Below are positions 46,601-54,717 of a stretch of DNA of 64,000 nt, in pieces. Source of the DNA: Bacteroidales bacterium (GTDB lineage Bacteria > Bacteroidota > Bacteroidia > Bacteroidales > UBA932); contig SFMG01000007.1 in the NCBI GenBank assembly GCA_004554455.1, forward strand, positions 12,944 to 76,943. The letters run 5' to 3'. The notes beneath the pieces were generated by a model that worked only from the letters and a program-made list of their open reading frames with translations, did not search any database and was not told the origin of the DNA. The position numbers were made by a program, and so were the translations under genes. Numbering within the stretch: position 1 is the first letter of the stretch; each line of letters begins with the position of its first letter.

Positions 46601-46776
46601 AGATTTCCAACTTCCGCATCTACCTGCAGGGCTCCAACCTCTTCACCCTTACCCATTACACGGGCTACAACCCGGAGGTCAACAAGAACTCCACCGACGC
46701 CCTGCGTCCGGGTGAGGACTACTGCTCCTATCCGCTTCCACGCACGTTCAGTGTAGGTATCAACATCAATCTGTAA
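43606..46776 (+). CDS. SusC/RagA-family TonB-dependent transporter
   Basis: A 1056-residue outer-membrane transporter with signal peptide (about 1-23), a carboxypeptidase-D regulatory-like domain (about 26-110, VSGKVSDGSGEAVVGAYILL), a TonB plug (LEDAVVIGYGVQNRRDLTTSIASI, then VRIRGIQS-like IRVRGIQSATSGNEPLYVIDG) and a 22-strand barrel ending FSVGININL. It imports oligosaccharides or peptides across the outer membrane with energy from TonB, capped by the SusD lid encoded 5 bases downstream. There is no N-terminal anti-sigma-factor-interacting extension, consistent with control by the divergent AraC-domain regulator. Confidence 0.97.
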   Translation: MKRLATLFITVLLAAVAAMPLSAQSRTVSGKVSDGSGEAVVGAYILLEGSSNGTMTDAEGNYSIQISKADAVLTVSCIGFRTESVTLAPGQLRADVILELDSVLLEDAVVIGYGVQNRRDLTTSIASIKAEDFANKPTADFRESMAAKMPGVQVLTLGGQPEGNVSIRVRGIQSATSGNEPLYVIDGVPCDDRAFANIDASDIESLEVLKDASAAAIYGSRGSCGVILVTTKKGSSDKPRISYDGMFSVASVAKTIDMLDAYEWATMYAESRNGSYLYSVPTGTISDPMASRPNTYNRYDPIADLYLQDETGSLTNTDWQDEIFRVALSHKHSLSVSGKSKGINYYVGANYLYRQGTIINSDFRRYGMRVNVDGKRGNLRFGASLSPSYSFSNYVASDAQYGSDGVIASALMAPPIFPVYNADNSYNWDMNGYLRVKNWDTQANEVLNPVALAREITDQREKINLMGNIFASYEFIKGLSYKLTLGGDYYSYKRNYYRPSTLPLRGNKYIRWNEELNSYSPVLSDPSARDWSNSYAHWTISNQISFNRSFGDHSISAVAAYDAEKQSIKTAQIYATGIAGDDKIRTTKGKTIDLDNTYNNSYAYTFASWLIRAQYSYKGRYMLSASVRGDASSRFAPNTRWGYFPAASFGWRISDEPFLAGAKGVLDDMKIRASVGQTGNAQIGNSEYLALYGTANNVVVGDGLATQVYPNQIANNDLSWEKNTQVDVGIDASLWKGYLSLTLDYYYSRTTDMLFDVPVSSVSGLTSSNMNIGSMQNSGFEASIASRHHYASGLSYGVSANISLNRNKVLSLGDEDAPIIKAADYAGAYYITKVGQPVGCYYLLVQDGVFHNQEELDSYPHFSNTVVGDFRFVDMDGDGVLEQDEDRAIVGNYMPDFYYGFSFNLAYKGLDIAADFQGVYGNEILNLERRYLLNMEGSSNMMKESLQRFPYGELNRATRKSSGNNGASTSTFHIEDGSYLRLQNLSIGYSIPAKCFKNKISNFRIYLQGSNLFTLTHYTGYNPEVNKNSTDALRPGEDYCSYPLPRTFSVGININL

Positions 46777-46781
46777 AGACT

Positions 46782-48152
46782 ATGAAGAGAGCGATATATA
46801 TGATATGCCTTGCTGCTGCGGCACTTTCCATGGCATCCTGCTCCGGAAAATTCTTTGAGCAGTATCCTAGCAACAGCATCACCGAAGGCAACTTCTACAA
46901 GACGGAATCGGACTTCAACCAGGGAGTCTATTCCTGCTACGGCAAGATCAAGACCGGAATAGGCTGGTTCATCAACGAGCTGAGCTACCGCGCCGACGAG
47001 AATCTCCTCGAGTCCATGGCCGTGTCCACCCAGGACCGCTACAACCTCGACCACTTCCAGGAGAACAGCAGCAATGCCCTGCTGGAATCGATATGGAACG
47101 CCTGGTACAACGGAATCTACCGTTGCAACGACGTCCTTGACCACCTTCCTTCAGAACTCAGCCCAGTCCTTGCCGAGTACAAGGGCGAGTGCCTCTTCAT
47201 AAGGAGCTGGTACTACTACAATCTCTATGTGACCTTCGGCGTGGTGCCTATTGTGACCCGCGTGACCACCCCGGCCGAGTCCAAGCTCGTGCCGCGCTGC
47301 ACCCCGGAGGAGATGTATGAACGCCTGAGCGCCGACCTGAGCGAGGCCGCCTCCCTGCTGCCGTCCAGCCGCAGCCGCGAGAAAGGCCGTGTCTGCGACA
47401 TCGCCGCCTGGACCCTGCTCGCGAAGGCTCAGCTCGTGTTCGGTAGATATGACGAGGCCCTCCAGAGCCTGGACAACGCCAAGAGCAACACCAACTTCGG
47501 CCTTATGGGCAGCTGCGCCCAGCCGTTCGACGTCAAGAACAAGCTCAACAGGGAGATAATATTCGCCGCCTGCTACGACAAGAGCCTGGATGCCGGCCAC
47601 GGCTACTGGCAGTCCAGCAACACGGGCGTCGAGGCCGACCGCATCAACCCGAGCAAGCCGTTCAAGGCCCTCTTCGCCGAAAACGACGCCCGTGCGGAGT
47701 TGATAGGATATACGAAGATATCCTCTTCCGTATATGCAATGAACAAGTGGTACGACACCTACGACGCCACCTACACGACCATAGTCGGAAACGACTTCCC
47801 TCTGCTGCGCTATGCCGATGTGGAACTTCTCTACGCCGAAGCCCTCTGCCGCAAGGGTCAGCTGGCCGACGCCTGCCAGTATCTGAACAAGACCCGCAGC
47901 CGTGCCGGACTCCTTCCGTTCAGCACGGATTCGGAGGACGCCTTCATCAGGGAGCTCGCCGACGAAAGGGCAAGGGAATTCTGCTTCGAGGGCCAGAGGT
48001 GGTACGACCTCGTGCGTCTGGGACTGGCGGTGGAGCACTTCTCCTCCCTGGGATACACCCTCGACTCCCACAATCTCCTGATGCCTATCCCTCAGTCGCA
48101 GATTGAAATCTACAACAACGATAAGGTTCTTTGGCAGAACCCGGGATTTTAA
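46782..48152 (+). CDS. SusD/RagB-family ligand-binding lipoprotein
   Basis: A 456-residue surface lipoprotein (Cys20) with the all-helical SusD TPR core. It has the typical N-terminal FFEQYPSNSITEGNFYKTESDF, the region after YNGIYRCNDVLDHLP and the C-terminal LADERAREFCFEGQRWYDLVRLG and MPIPQSQIEIYNN. It forms the hinged lid on the adjacent SusC and captures substrate. It is a little shorter than many SusD proteins (500-550), suggesting a small ligand site. Confidence 0.96.
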   Translation: MKRAIYMICLAAAALSMASCSGKFFEQYPSNSITEGNFYKTESDFNQGVYSCYGKIKTGIGWFINELSYRADENLLESMAVSTQDRYNLDHFQENSSNALLESIWNAWYNGIYRCNDVLDHLPSELSPVLAEYKGECLFIRSWYYYNLYVTFGVVPIVTRVTTPAESKLVPRCTPEEMYERLSADLSEAASLLPSSRSREKGRVCDIAAWTLLAKAQLVFGRYDEALQSLDNAKSNTNFGLMGSCAQPFDVKNKLNREIIFAACYDKSLDAGHGYWQSSNTGVEADRINPSKPFKALFAENDARAELIGYTKISSSVYAMNKWYDTYDATYTTIVGNDFPLLRYADVELLYAEALCRKGQLADACQYLNKTRSRAGLLPFSTDSEDAFIRELADERAREFCFEGQRWYDLVRLGLAVEHFSSLGYTLDSHNLLMPIPQSQIEIYNNDKVLWQNPGF

Positions 48153-48164
48153 AATTGCAGCTTT

Positions 48165-50168
48165 ATGAAAAGAACAGCGATATATGCAAGTGCCGCCATC
48201 CTCGCGGCAATGTGCTTCTCCTCCTGCTGGAAGGATGAGGTCGTAAGGGCGGGCGCCGACCGTCACCAGGCGAGCAGCTTCAGCGCGACTGCCGGAGACG
48301 AGTGCGTCGCCCTCGAATGGAGTCTCCCGGAAGGGATACTGGCCGATGACTTCATCATACGCTACACGGATGAGAACTCCGAGACGGTCACCATCAACAC
48401 GGGCGCGGTCTATTCCCTGACCGTCAGTGAACTGAAAAACGACCTCGAGTACAATTTCTCCCTCCAGGCCGTATATGGCAAGCTTATCAGCGGGGAGGTC
48501 TTCGCCAAGGCCACTCCACGCACCACACGCATCGCGGTGGCGGTCCTCGAGGCCGATGCCGGCAACCACAGGGTAGCCCTCAAATGGGAAAAGCCGGACG
48601 AGAGACTGCTTGACTACACCCTCGCCTGGTGGCGGGCCGATGACGTGGCCGCGCTGAACGAGGTCACCGTGCCTGCCGACGCCACGAGCTGGGAGATCGA
48701 AGGCCTTGAGAATGACTTCAACTACACCTTCAGGATAGTGGCGAATTACGACAACGGCAAGTCCGAGCCTTGCTTTGCCAAGGCGATGCCGTCTGCCGCC
48801 ACCATATATTTCCTGAGCCAGACCAGTGCCGCGAAGAACCAGCCTATACAATTCCGTTTCAACACGATGGACATACCGACGGCCACCAACATCAGCTGGA
48901 CCTTCCCTGACGGAAAGGTGCTCTACGGACCGGAGGTAAGCTACGGCATAAGCTCGACAGGCACCCAGAACGTCATACTCCGGGCGGATGTGGAAGGCAC
49001 GTCCAAGAGCTGGACCATTGAACTGGAGATACGCGAATATGTCGTTTCCTTCACCGATATGGACGATAACGGCGACGGCTTCAAGGCAGTGGTTCCTGTA
49101 TGCTCGCCAGACGGCAAGACCGTATATGCCCTGACCTACAACAACAACGCCACGCTCTTTGCCTGGGACGTGGCCAGCGGCGAGCTCAAGTGGAAATATG
49201 CCACCGGACAGAAGACCTACAACGGTCTCTGCGTCAATCCTGTGAACGGCGACATCTATTTCGGCACCACCACAGCCGGCAATTTCTTCTGCCTGGACAG
49301 CGAAGGCAATCTCAGGTGGACCTACACCGGCTTCGGCTCAATGCAGTCCGCCTTCCCTACCACCAACGCCGACGGCTCCGTGGTCTATGCGGTGGACAAG
49401 GACGGCAAGGCCAGTGCCCTCAATGCCGCCAACGGCAGCGAGATATGGACGGCGGCTCTCGGCAAGCAGGGCGGCGGCATACTCGTCAACGGTGACGAGG
49501 TTCTCTTCGGCCTCAACACCGGTGGCATAGCCACCCTGGTATGGCTCAAGGCCTCCGACGGAAGCCAGATTGCCAGCATAATCCAGGACAGCGGAATGAC
49601 CGAAATCAGCGGCTTTGCCCTGAGTGCCGACCGCAGATATGCCTACTACTCCAACAAGGGCGGCGGAGTGTCCAAGGTGGACCTCCAGACCCGCAGCCTC
49701 GTCGTGGACCGCAAGATGATTTCGGCGGCAGACCTCTACGAGCCGGTCGTATCCCCTAACGGAGACGTCTTCGTGGGCAGCAAGGACAGCCATGCCTACT
49801 GTCTGGACGGCGATCTCAAGGAAGTGAAGTGGACCTTCGCAATCCCTGGTTTCAGCTATCCTGCAAACAATGCCTTCAACTACTCCCACCCTTGCTCCGA
49901 CACCAAGGGCAACTTCTACATCTCCTCGGGTCAGGTGCAGTGCAACAACTTCATCATAACCCCTGCGGGAGCGGTGAAGGAAAGCTGGCAGTACGGCAGC
50001 GGCTCTGCCGACAGGGTCATGGCCGGAACCAACCTCATAAACGGGGTTTACTACACCCCTCTCTTCAACTCTGCCAATGCGGTGTCCGCCTTTATGGGCA
50101 AATACGTGGGCGGCGAGCGCTATGACGGTCACGGAACCGACATCTGCGGCAACTGCATAGCAAGATGA
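48165..50168 (+). CDS. Lipoprotein with two FN3-like domains and a PQQ-type propeller
   Basis: A 667-residue lipoprotein (Cys21, MCFSSC). Two FN3-like modules are seen at about 35-118 and 125-213 (VALEWSLPEG, LEYNFSLQA; VALKWEKPDE, FNYTFRIVANY), then a PKD/Ig-like stretch (SWTFPDGKVLYGPEVSY). Residues about 300-660 carry repeated propeller blades (GKTVYALTYNNNATLFAWDV, GDIYFGTTTAGNFFCLDSEG, GSVVYAVDKDGKASALNAAN). This is the SusE/F position, where surface glycan-binding proteins are normally encoded. No catalytic motif is evident. It overlaps the next gene by 4 bases. Confidence 0.8.
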   Translation: MKRTAIYASAAILAAMCFSSCWKDEVVRAGADRHQASSFSATAGDECVALEWSLPEGILADDFIIRYTDENSETVTINTGAVYSLTVSELKNDLEYNFSLQAVYGKLISGEVFAKATPRTTRIAVAVLEADAGNHRVALKWEKPDERLLDYTLAWWRADDVAALNEVTVPADATSWEIEGLENDFNYTFRIVANYDNGKSEPCFAKAMPSAATIYFLSQTSAAKNQPIQFRFNTMDIPTATNISWTFPDGKVLYGPEVSYGISSTGTQNVILRADVEGTSKSWTIELEIREYVVSFTDMDDNGDGFKAVVPVCSPDGKTVYALTYNNNATLFAWDVASGELKWKYATGQKTYNGLCVNPVNGDIYFGTTTAGNFFCLDSEGNLRWTYTGFGSMQSAFPTTNADGSVVYAVDKDGKASALNAANGSEIWTAALGKQGGGILVNGDEVLFGLNTGGIATLVWLKASDGSQIASIIQDSGMTEISGFALSADRRYAYYSNKGGGVSKVDLQTRSLVVDRKMISAADLYEPVVSPNGDVFVGSKDSHAYCLDGDLKEVKWTFAIPGFSYPANNAFNYSHPCSDTKGNFYISSGQVQCNNFIITPAGAVKESWQYGSGSADRVMAGTNLINGVYYTPLFNSANAVSAFMGKYVGGERYDGHGTDICGNCIAR

Positions 50169-51379
50169 GAGGAATTCTGAAACGCATATCCTTCTTTGTC
50201 GTGCTCGGGGCGGCCTTCTGGCTGGCCCCGGGCTGCGGCGAAGAGAAGACCTTGCCAAAGCCTGTTCCGGTAATGACGGCCCTCGAGCCGATTGAAGTCA
50301 GCTCCGGCCAGACCGCCAGGATAATAGGCAGCGCCTTCCCTTCCTCTCTGATAGAAGACCTCAGCGTGCTGGTCGGCGGAGTGAAGGCCGAACTGCTGGC
50401 CTGCGAACCCCACTGCATTACCCTCAGGATTCCCGAACTCAAAGACGGGATAGCCCGGGTGGTAGTGCGTTGTGAGGGCAGGGTGCTCCAGGGCCTCTCT
50501 TTCACCGTAGTCAACGGGGGAGGAGACAATCTCCTCAGGCCATCCACCCTTCTGAGTGCCTGTCCTGTTATAAAGAAGATAGAGTCGGACAGCACCACCC
50601 GTCTGAGCAGCGGCATCAGCGACAGCCGCCTGCGGGTACGCTTCACCGACGACAGCGTTTCGGACATATACATACTCCATCTGGACCGCCGCGTCAGCGA
50701 CGCCTCCCTGAAGGTGGCCCTCCCCGGCAACATAATCCCCACCCTGAGCTGGAGCGGGGACGTGCCCATGGGCTGGAGCAAGGCGACGCTCAGCTCCATG
50801 GCCGCCTCTATTGACGGCAAAAACGGCAATGTCGTGGCCTTGGTCAACGGTGACTTCTGGAACACCGGCATCACGATTCCAAAGGGCCCCGTGCACTTCC
50901 GTTCCAACGTGGTCTCGGGCTTCTGGGACAACACGGAGTCGAAGCCGGATCAGGGTGTGAGCTTTATGGGCATACGCAGCAGCGGCGAAGCATTCATAGG
51001 CCGCAAGGCCGTATATGCAGCTCTCGCAGACTCCTTTGTCGAACTGACCGGCGCCGGAGTCGTCCTCGTCGAGGACGGTAAGGCATTGTCGAACAGCAAC
51101 CTCGCCAAGCATCCGCGCAACTCGGTCGGCGTCAACTCCGAAGGAGATATATTCTTCCTGCTCAGTGACGGCCGCAGCGAACTCAGCGCCGGATTGCATT
51201 ACGAACAGATGGCGCAGATGCTGCTTTCGCTGGGCTGTGAGGATGCCGTGAACCTCGACGGCGGAGGCTCCGCCCAGATTCTGGTAAGAGATCCGGCCAC
51301 GGGCCATTTCACAATACGCAACAAACCTTCTGACGGACAGGAACGGGCGGTGATAAACGCCTGGGCCATAACACTTTAG
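50165..51379 (+). CDS. Phosphodiester glycosidase-family lipoprotein with TIG domain
   Basis: A 404-residue lipoprotein (Cys24, LAPGC). An IPT/TIG Ig-like domain lies at about 36-115 (MTALEPIEVSSGQTARIIGSAF is the start of it). Residues about 150-403 match the NAGPA/phosphodiester glycosidase family (DUF2233): VVALVNGDFWNT, RNSVGVNSEGDIFFLLSDGR, and the near-invariant NLDGGGSAQ at about 360-368, then ERAVINAWAI. The mammalian homologue removes GlcNAc from GlcNAc-1-phosphodiesters on mannose-6-phosphate; bacterial members cleave related sugar-phosphodiester bonds. It is the only recognisable enzyme of this locus. It overlaps the previous gene by ATGA and should act at the cell surface. Confidence 0.86.
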   Translation: MRGILKRISFFVVLGAAFWLAPGCGEEKTLPKPVPVMTALEPIEVSSGQTARIIGSAFPSSLIEDLSVLVGGVKAELLACEPHCITLRIPELKDGIARVVVRCEGRVLQGLSFTVVNGGGDNLLRPSTLLSACPVIKKIESDSTTRLSSGISDSRLRVRFTDDSVSDIYILHLDRRVSDASLKVALPGNIIPTLSWSGDVPMGWSKATLSSMAASIDGKNGNVVALVNGDFWNTGITIPKGPVHFRSNVVSGFWDNTESKPDQGVSFMGIRSSGEAFIGRKAVYAALADSFVELTGAGVVLVEDGKALSNSNLAKHPRNSVGVNSEGDIFFLLSDGRSELSAGLHYEQMAQMLLSLGCEDAVNLDGGGSAQILVRDPATGHFTIRNKPSDGQERAVINAWAITL

Positions 51380-51391
51380 TAAGATTCAAAA

Positions 51392-53086
51392 ATGAAAAGA
51401 TTCCCGCGCAACATCAGCTTCGCCCTGCTTTTCCTGCTTGCGGCAGCCTGCAAGGATACAGGAAGCACAGAGCCTTCCACCAGCAAGATTGACATCAGTC
51501 TGGGCAAATATTACTCCGCCCAGGGCACCGTGCGCAACCCATCCTGGTCCGACGGAGACCTGGCCCTCGCCGTGAACCTCGGGAACGGCCGTTCTTCCAG
51601 TGCCAAGGCCATAGGCATCAACGGCAATGCCGCCACCTTCCTCTTCAGCCTGCCCGACACGAAGCCCGGGGATCCGCTGCTCTGCGCCTCCCCTGCGGAG
51701 GAACTGAAAGCCGGTCCTTCCGGAATCAGCCTCGAACTCCCGGCCGTTCAGGACGGCAGCGGCATAGTCCCGGTCCAGATGGGAACGGTAAAGGCTCCCT
51801 CATCCAGCTATGCCGGGGCAAAGCTCAGTCTGAAGGCCGTACCTTGCCTCTTCATGGCCATGGTGCAGAAAGGCGCCTACAGCGTCAGCTCTTTGAAAAT
51901 GAAAGCCATAGGAGGTGAAAAGCTGGCGGGAACCCTCACTTTCGACTACTCCGACCTCGCCGCGGGAACTATGAAGGCCAGAGCCAGCGAGTCGGAAATC
52001 GAAGTCAGACTCGCCGAACCCCTGGACTGCCGCCTTTCCGTGCAGACAATCCCGGTGTTCATTGCCCCGGTCACCCTCTCCTCCGGATATGAGATCACCT
52101 TCTTCTGCCAGGATGGCAGTAGCTTCAGCTTCCGCAAGGAGGAGAGCTGCGACTTCCCTTCCGGCGGCCTGGTGCAGAGCGAGGCGGCATCCTCTTCCTC
52201 GCGCAAGCTCATAGCCTGCGGCAGCGACAAGGTCTATGTGATAGACGCGACCATAGCCCACGAAGAGGGCAACTATTACAACGCCCTGCTCTGGAGCTGG
52301 TCCAGCACCGACTTCGGCTTCGGCACCGCATCTGACCATATCGACGACTGCAAGCCGGTCAACGACGGAAAACAGATCCTCGTCACCTGTTCCAACAAGA
52401 ACGCCTGGTGCGCGGTGGTGGACTATCCGTCAGGCAAGGTGTCATACGTGGTCGAGGGCGTCGCCAATGCCCACTCCGCAGAGCTACTTCCGGGCGGCCG
52501 CCTCGTCGTGGCCAGTTCCGACGGCGGTGACAAGCTGGTCCTCTTCGACACCAACGGCTCCACCAGCCCTATAGCCAGCTACCCGCTGACTTCCGCCCAC
52601 GGCGTGGTGTGGGTCGATTCCGTGCAGCGTCTCTATGCCATAGGAGGCAGCAGCATTCAGGTATATTCCCTCTCCGCCTGGGACAGCAACTCCCCGGCCC
52701 TGAAGCTGGAGAAAACCATATCCTCTTCCTCCTTCGTAAACGGTCTGCACGATGCAAGTCTCGTCGATGCCAATACGATAATCGTGGCCGGAAACAATGC
52801 AGCCCTGCTTGACGTCAGGAGCGGCAGTCTCAGCGGCATACGTCATCTCAACGGCGTGATAGGCATCAAGTCGGTCAATTACAATGCAGACAGCGGGGAG
52901 CTCTATTACACCTATGCCGCAGCCGGTACATCCGAGGGATCCTATGACTGGTCCAGCCACAAGATACGCTACACCGATGACGTTAATCTCCAGCTCAGCG
53001 GCGACGGACTGGGCGAGGGTTCCAATTGGAGTTACATCACCGTCTCCGACATAGACATGTACAAGGTCAGGGTTCTGAACTGGTAG
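51392..53086 (+). CDS. Lipoprotein with fimbrillin-like N-terminus and propeller domain (DUF6528-like)
   Basis: A 564-residue lipoprotein (Cys20). The N-terminal 260 residues resemble fimbrillin-type domains (WSDGDLALAVN, LKAVPCLFMAMVQKGAYSVSSL). From about residue 265 a six-bladed-looking propeller follows (LIACGSDKVYVIDATI, KQILVTCSNKNAWCAVVDY, GGRLVVASSDGGDKLVLFDTN, NTIIVAGNNAALLDVRS), resembling DUF6528. No catalytic motif is recognised. It is the last gene of the locus, 12 bases after the phosphodiester glycosidase and followed by a terminator at 53091-53117. A glycan-binding or lyase-like role is possible but unsupported. Confidence 0.68.
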   Translation: MKRFPRNISFALLFLLAAACKDTGSTEPSTSKIDISLGKYYSAQGTVRNPSWSDGDLALAVNLGNGRSSSAKAIGINGNAATFLFSLPDTKPGDPLLCASPAEELKAGPSGISLELPAVQDGSGIVPVQMGTVKAPSSSYAGAKLSLKAVPCLFMAMVQKGAYSVSSLKMKAIGGEKLAGTLTFDYSDLAAGTMKARASESEIEVRLAEPLDCRLSVQTIPVFIAPVTLSSGYEITFFCQDGSSFSFRKEESCDFPSGGLVQSEAASSSSRKLIACGSDKVYVIDATIAHEEGNYYNALLWSWSSTDFGFGTASDHIDDCKPVNDGKQILVTCSNKNAWCAVVDYPSGKVSYVVEGVANAHSAELLPGGRLVVASSDGGDKLVLFDTNGSTSPIASYPLTSAHGVVWVDSVQRLYAIGGSSIQVYSLSAWDSNSPALKLEKTISSSSFVNGLHDASLVDANTIIVAGNNAALLDVRSGSLSGIRHLNGVIGIKSVNYNADSGELYYTYAAAGTSEGSYDWSSHKIRYTDDVNLQLSGDGLGEGSNWSYITVSDIDMYKVRVLNW

Positions 53087-53090
53087 TGTC

Positions 53091-53117
53091 AGTGCCTTCC
53101 CGAAGGCACGATTTTTG
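53091..53117 (+). terminator. Terminator of the SusCD locus
   Basis: Perfect 8-base inverted repeat (GTGCCTTC 53092-53099, GAAGGCAC 53102-53109) with a 2-base loop, then GA and five T. It begins 5 bases after the last gene of the locus. Confidence 0.85.
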
Positions 53118-53167
53118 ACGCCAATGCCGTTTTTGCAAATTTTTATCTAGGTTTTTAAAGGGATAAA

Positions 53168-53695
53168 ATGAAAAAAACGATCGGCATTGCGGCCTGTGCG
53201 GCTGCAGTTTTTTTGCTGGCGGCCTGCGCAAAGGAAGGCCCCGGACTCTTCAAGGGCAATTACACCTTCAAGACCAGCGGCAGCGTGTCCGCTGAGCTAA
53301 GCATAGAAAACACTGACGGCAGCAGCAGTTCCACGCTCGACCTGGACCTGGAAACGGAGCAGGGCCAGATGGACATACTCAAAACCGGCTCCGGTGACGG
53401 CGGGATGATAGTGACAATGAACGTGCTCGGCGGGGATGTCCGCAGCTTCAGGGCCCGTGCCGAAGGGAGCAGCCTCATAGTCGAGCCCTTCGACACGAAG
53501 ATAAAGCTGCAGATAGCCAGACACGGGACAGCCATCATCGACGTGACAGCCAGCGGAAGCGCAAAGCGTTACGGAGACGTGGTGATTTTCGACCTGGTCT
53601 ATGAAGGCGAGGGTGTGTCGGAGATAGGCGAGAGCACTGCAGAGGTCAAAATCTGCGACTCTTCAGTTCAGTGCATAGCCAAACTCAATGACTGA
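53168..53695 (+). CDS. Small lipoprotein leading an RND efflux operon
   Basis: A 175-residue lipoprotein (lipobox FLLAAC, Cys20) with a beta-rich body: repeated amphipathic strands such as YTFKTSGSVSAELSIEN and STLDLDLETEQGQMDILKT, probably a small lipocalin-like or beta-sandwich fold. I do not recognise a named family. Its last 8 bases overlap the RND adaptor gene, so it belongs to the efflux operon and may be an accessory or substrate-binding lipoprotein. The 81-base region upstream holds the previous terminator and an imperfect promoter. Confidence 0.72.
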   Translation: MKKTIGIAACAAAVFLLAACAKEGPGLFKGNYTFKTSGSVSAELSIENTDGSSSSTLDLDLETEQGQMDILKTGSGDGGMIVTMNVLGGDVRSFRARAEGSSLIVEPFDTKIKLQIARHGTAIIDVTASGSAKRYGDVVIFDLVYEGEGVSEIGESTAEVKICDSSVQCIAKLND

Positions 53696-54716
53696 TATGG
53701 AAAGAAAAGCCTTGTTTGCGGCACTGCTTGCCCTGCTGCCGCTCTCTTCCTGCCGCCTGACCAATCAGGAAAAGCCCGTGGCAGAACCGCCCGTGGTAAA
53801 GGTACTTTCCGTCGAAAGCAGCTGCAGCAGCGCATCCTCCACGCGCTATGTGGGCACGGTGCGCCCTTCCCGCAGCGTCACTCTGTGCGCCAACAACTCC
53901 GGAAGGCTGGAATCCTTCTCCCTGCGCAGCGGAGACAGGCTTTCCGCCGGGCAGCATATATGCCGTGTGGAATCCCGGACCATACGCAGCGCCTACGAGG
54001 CTGCCGAATCCTCGCTCCGTCAGGCGGAGGACGGATATGAGCGTCTCGTCAAGGCCGGATCTTCCGTGCCTGAAGTGAAAAAGGTCGAGGTCGAGAGCAA
54101 GCTTGAACAGGCCAGAGCCTCCTACGCAGCGGCTGAGAACGCCCTCGCCAAATGCAATGTCACGGCCCCCTTCCCTGGAATCGTGGACGAAGTCTATGTC
54201 ACGGAAGGCTGTGAGCTCGCCCCGTCCGCCCCGCTCCTGAAGCTGGTGGACACATCCTCGCCCGAAATAGTCTTTCAGGTGCCAGAAAAAGAGCTGGCAT
54301 CCCTCAGGCCGGGGACGGCCGCCACGGTCGAAGTTCCCGCCCTGGATAGCAGATTCAGGGCGACGCTCAAATCCAAGGGCGTGGTGGCTTCCTCCCTCTC
54401 CCATAGTTACGAATGCCTGCTCGTCCCTGACAGAGCCGTCCCTGGTCTGCTTCCGGGAATGGTATGCAAGATAGGAATGGAAGGCATGGAGTCCGAAAAT
54501 ATGGTAATACCTGCATCCGCGGTGCTTACTGACGGCGGCGGACGCTATGTCTGGACCGTGGACGGCGAGGACACGGTATGCAAGACATATATACGCGTGA
54601 ACGGCTACTCCGGCAAAGGCGTGGTGGTCGAAAGCGGTCTTGACGACAGTCTCCGCGTGATAGTCGAAGGCAGCCGCAAGGTCTCCGGCGGTATGAAGGT
54701 CAAATGCGTGGAGTAG
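53688..54716 (+). CDS. RND efflux periplasmic adaptor (membrane-fusion protein)
   Basis: A 342-residue adaptor lipoprotein (Cys22, LPLSSC). The layout is typical: a barrel-sandwich strand pair around SGRLESFSLRSGDRLSAGQHICRVE, a coiled-coil hairpin (about 100-150, YEAAESSLRQAEDGYERLV), the returning lipoyl half NVTAPFPGIVDEVYVTEGCEL, and beta-barrel and membrane-proximal domains. It bridges the inner-membrane pump encoded 1 base downstream and the TolC-like channel. An alternative ATG three codons in (53697) lies just after the previous stop and is equally plausible. Confidence 0.92.
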   Translation: MTDMERKALFAALLALLPLSSCRLTNQEKPVAEPPVVKVLSVESSCSSASSTRYVGTVRPSRSVTLCANNSGRLESFSLRSGDRLSAGQHICRVESRTIRSAYEAAESSLRQAEDGYERLVKAGSSVPEVKKVEVESKLEQARASYAAAENALAKCNVTAPFPGIVDEVYVTEGCELAPSAPLLKLVDTSSPEIVFQVPEKELASLRPGTAATVEVPALDSRFRATLKSKGVVASSLSHSYECLLVPDRAVPGLLPGMVCKIGMEGMESENMVIPASAVLTDGGGRYVWTVDGEDTVCKTYIRVNGYSGKGVVVESGLDDSLRVIVEGSRKVSGGMKVKCVE

Positions 54717-54717
54717 G

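Noticed and set aside
44767..46656. An open frame of over 600 codons antisense to the SusC gene
   Set aside because: The SusC reading is unambiguous on the plus strand; the antisense translation is low-complexity Val/Gly/Ala-rich with no recognisable family.
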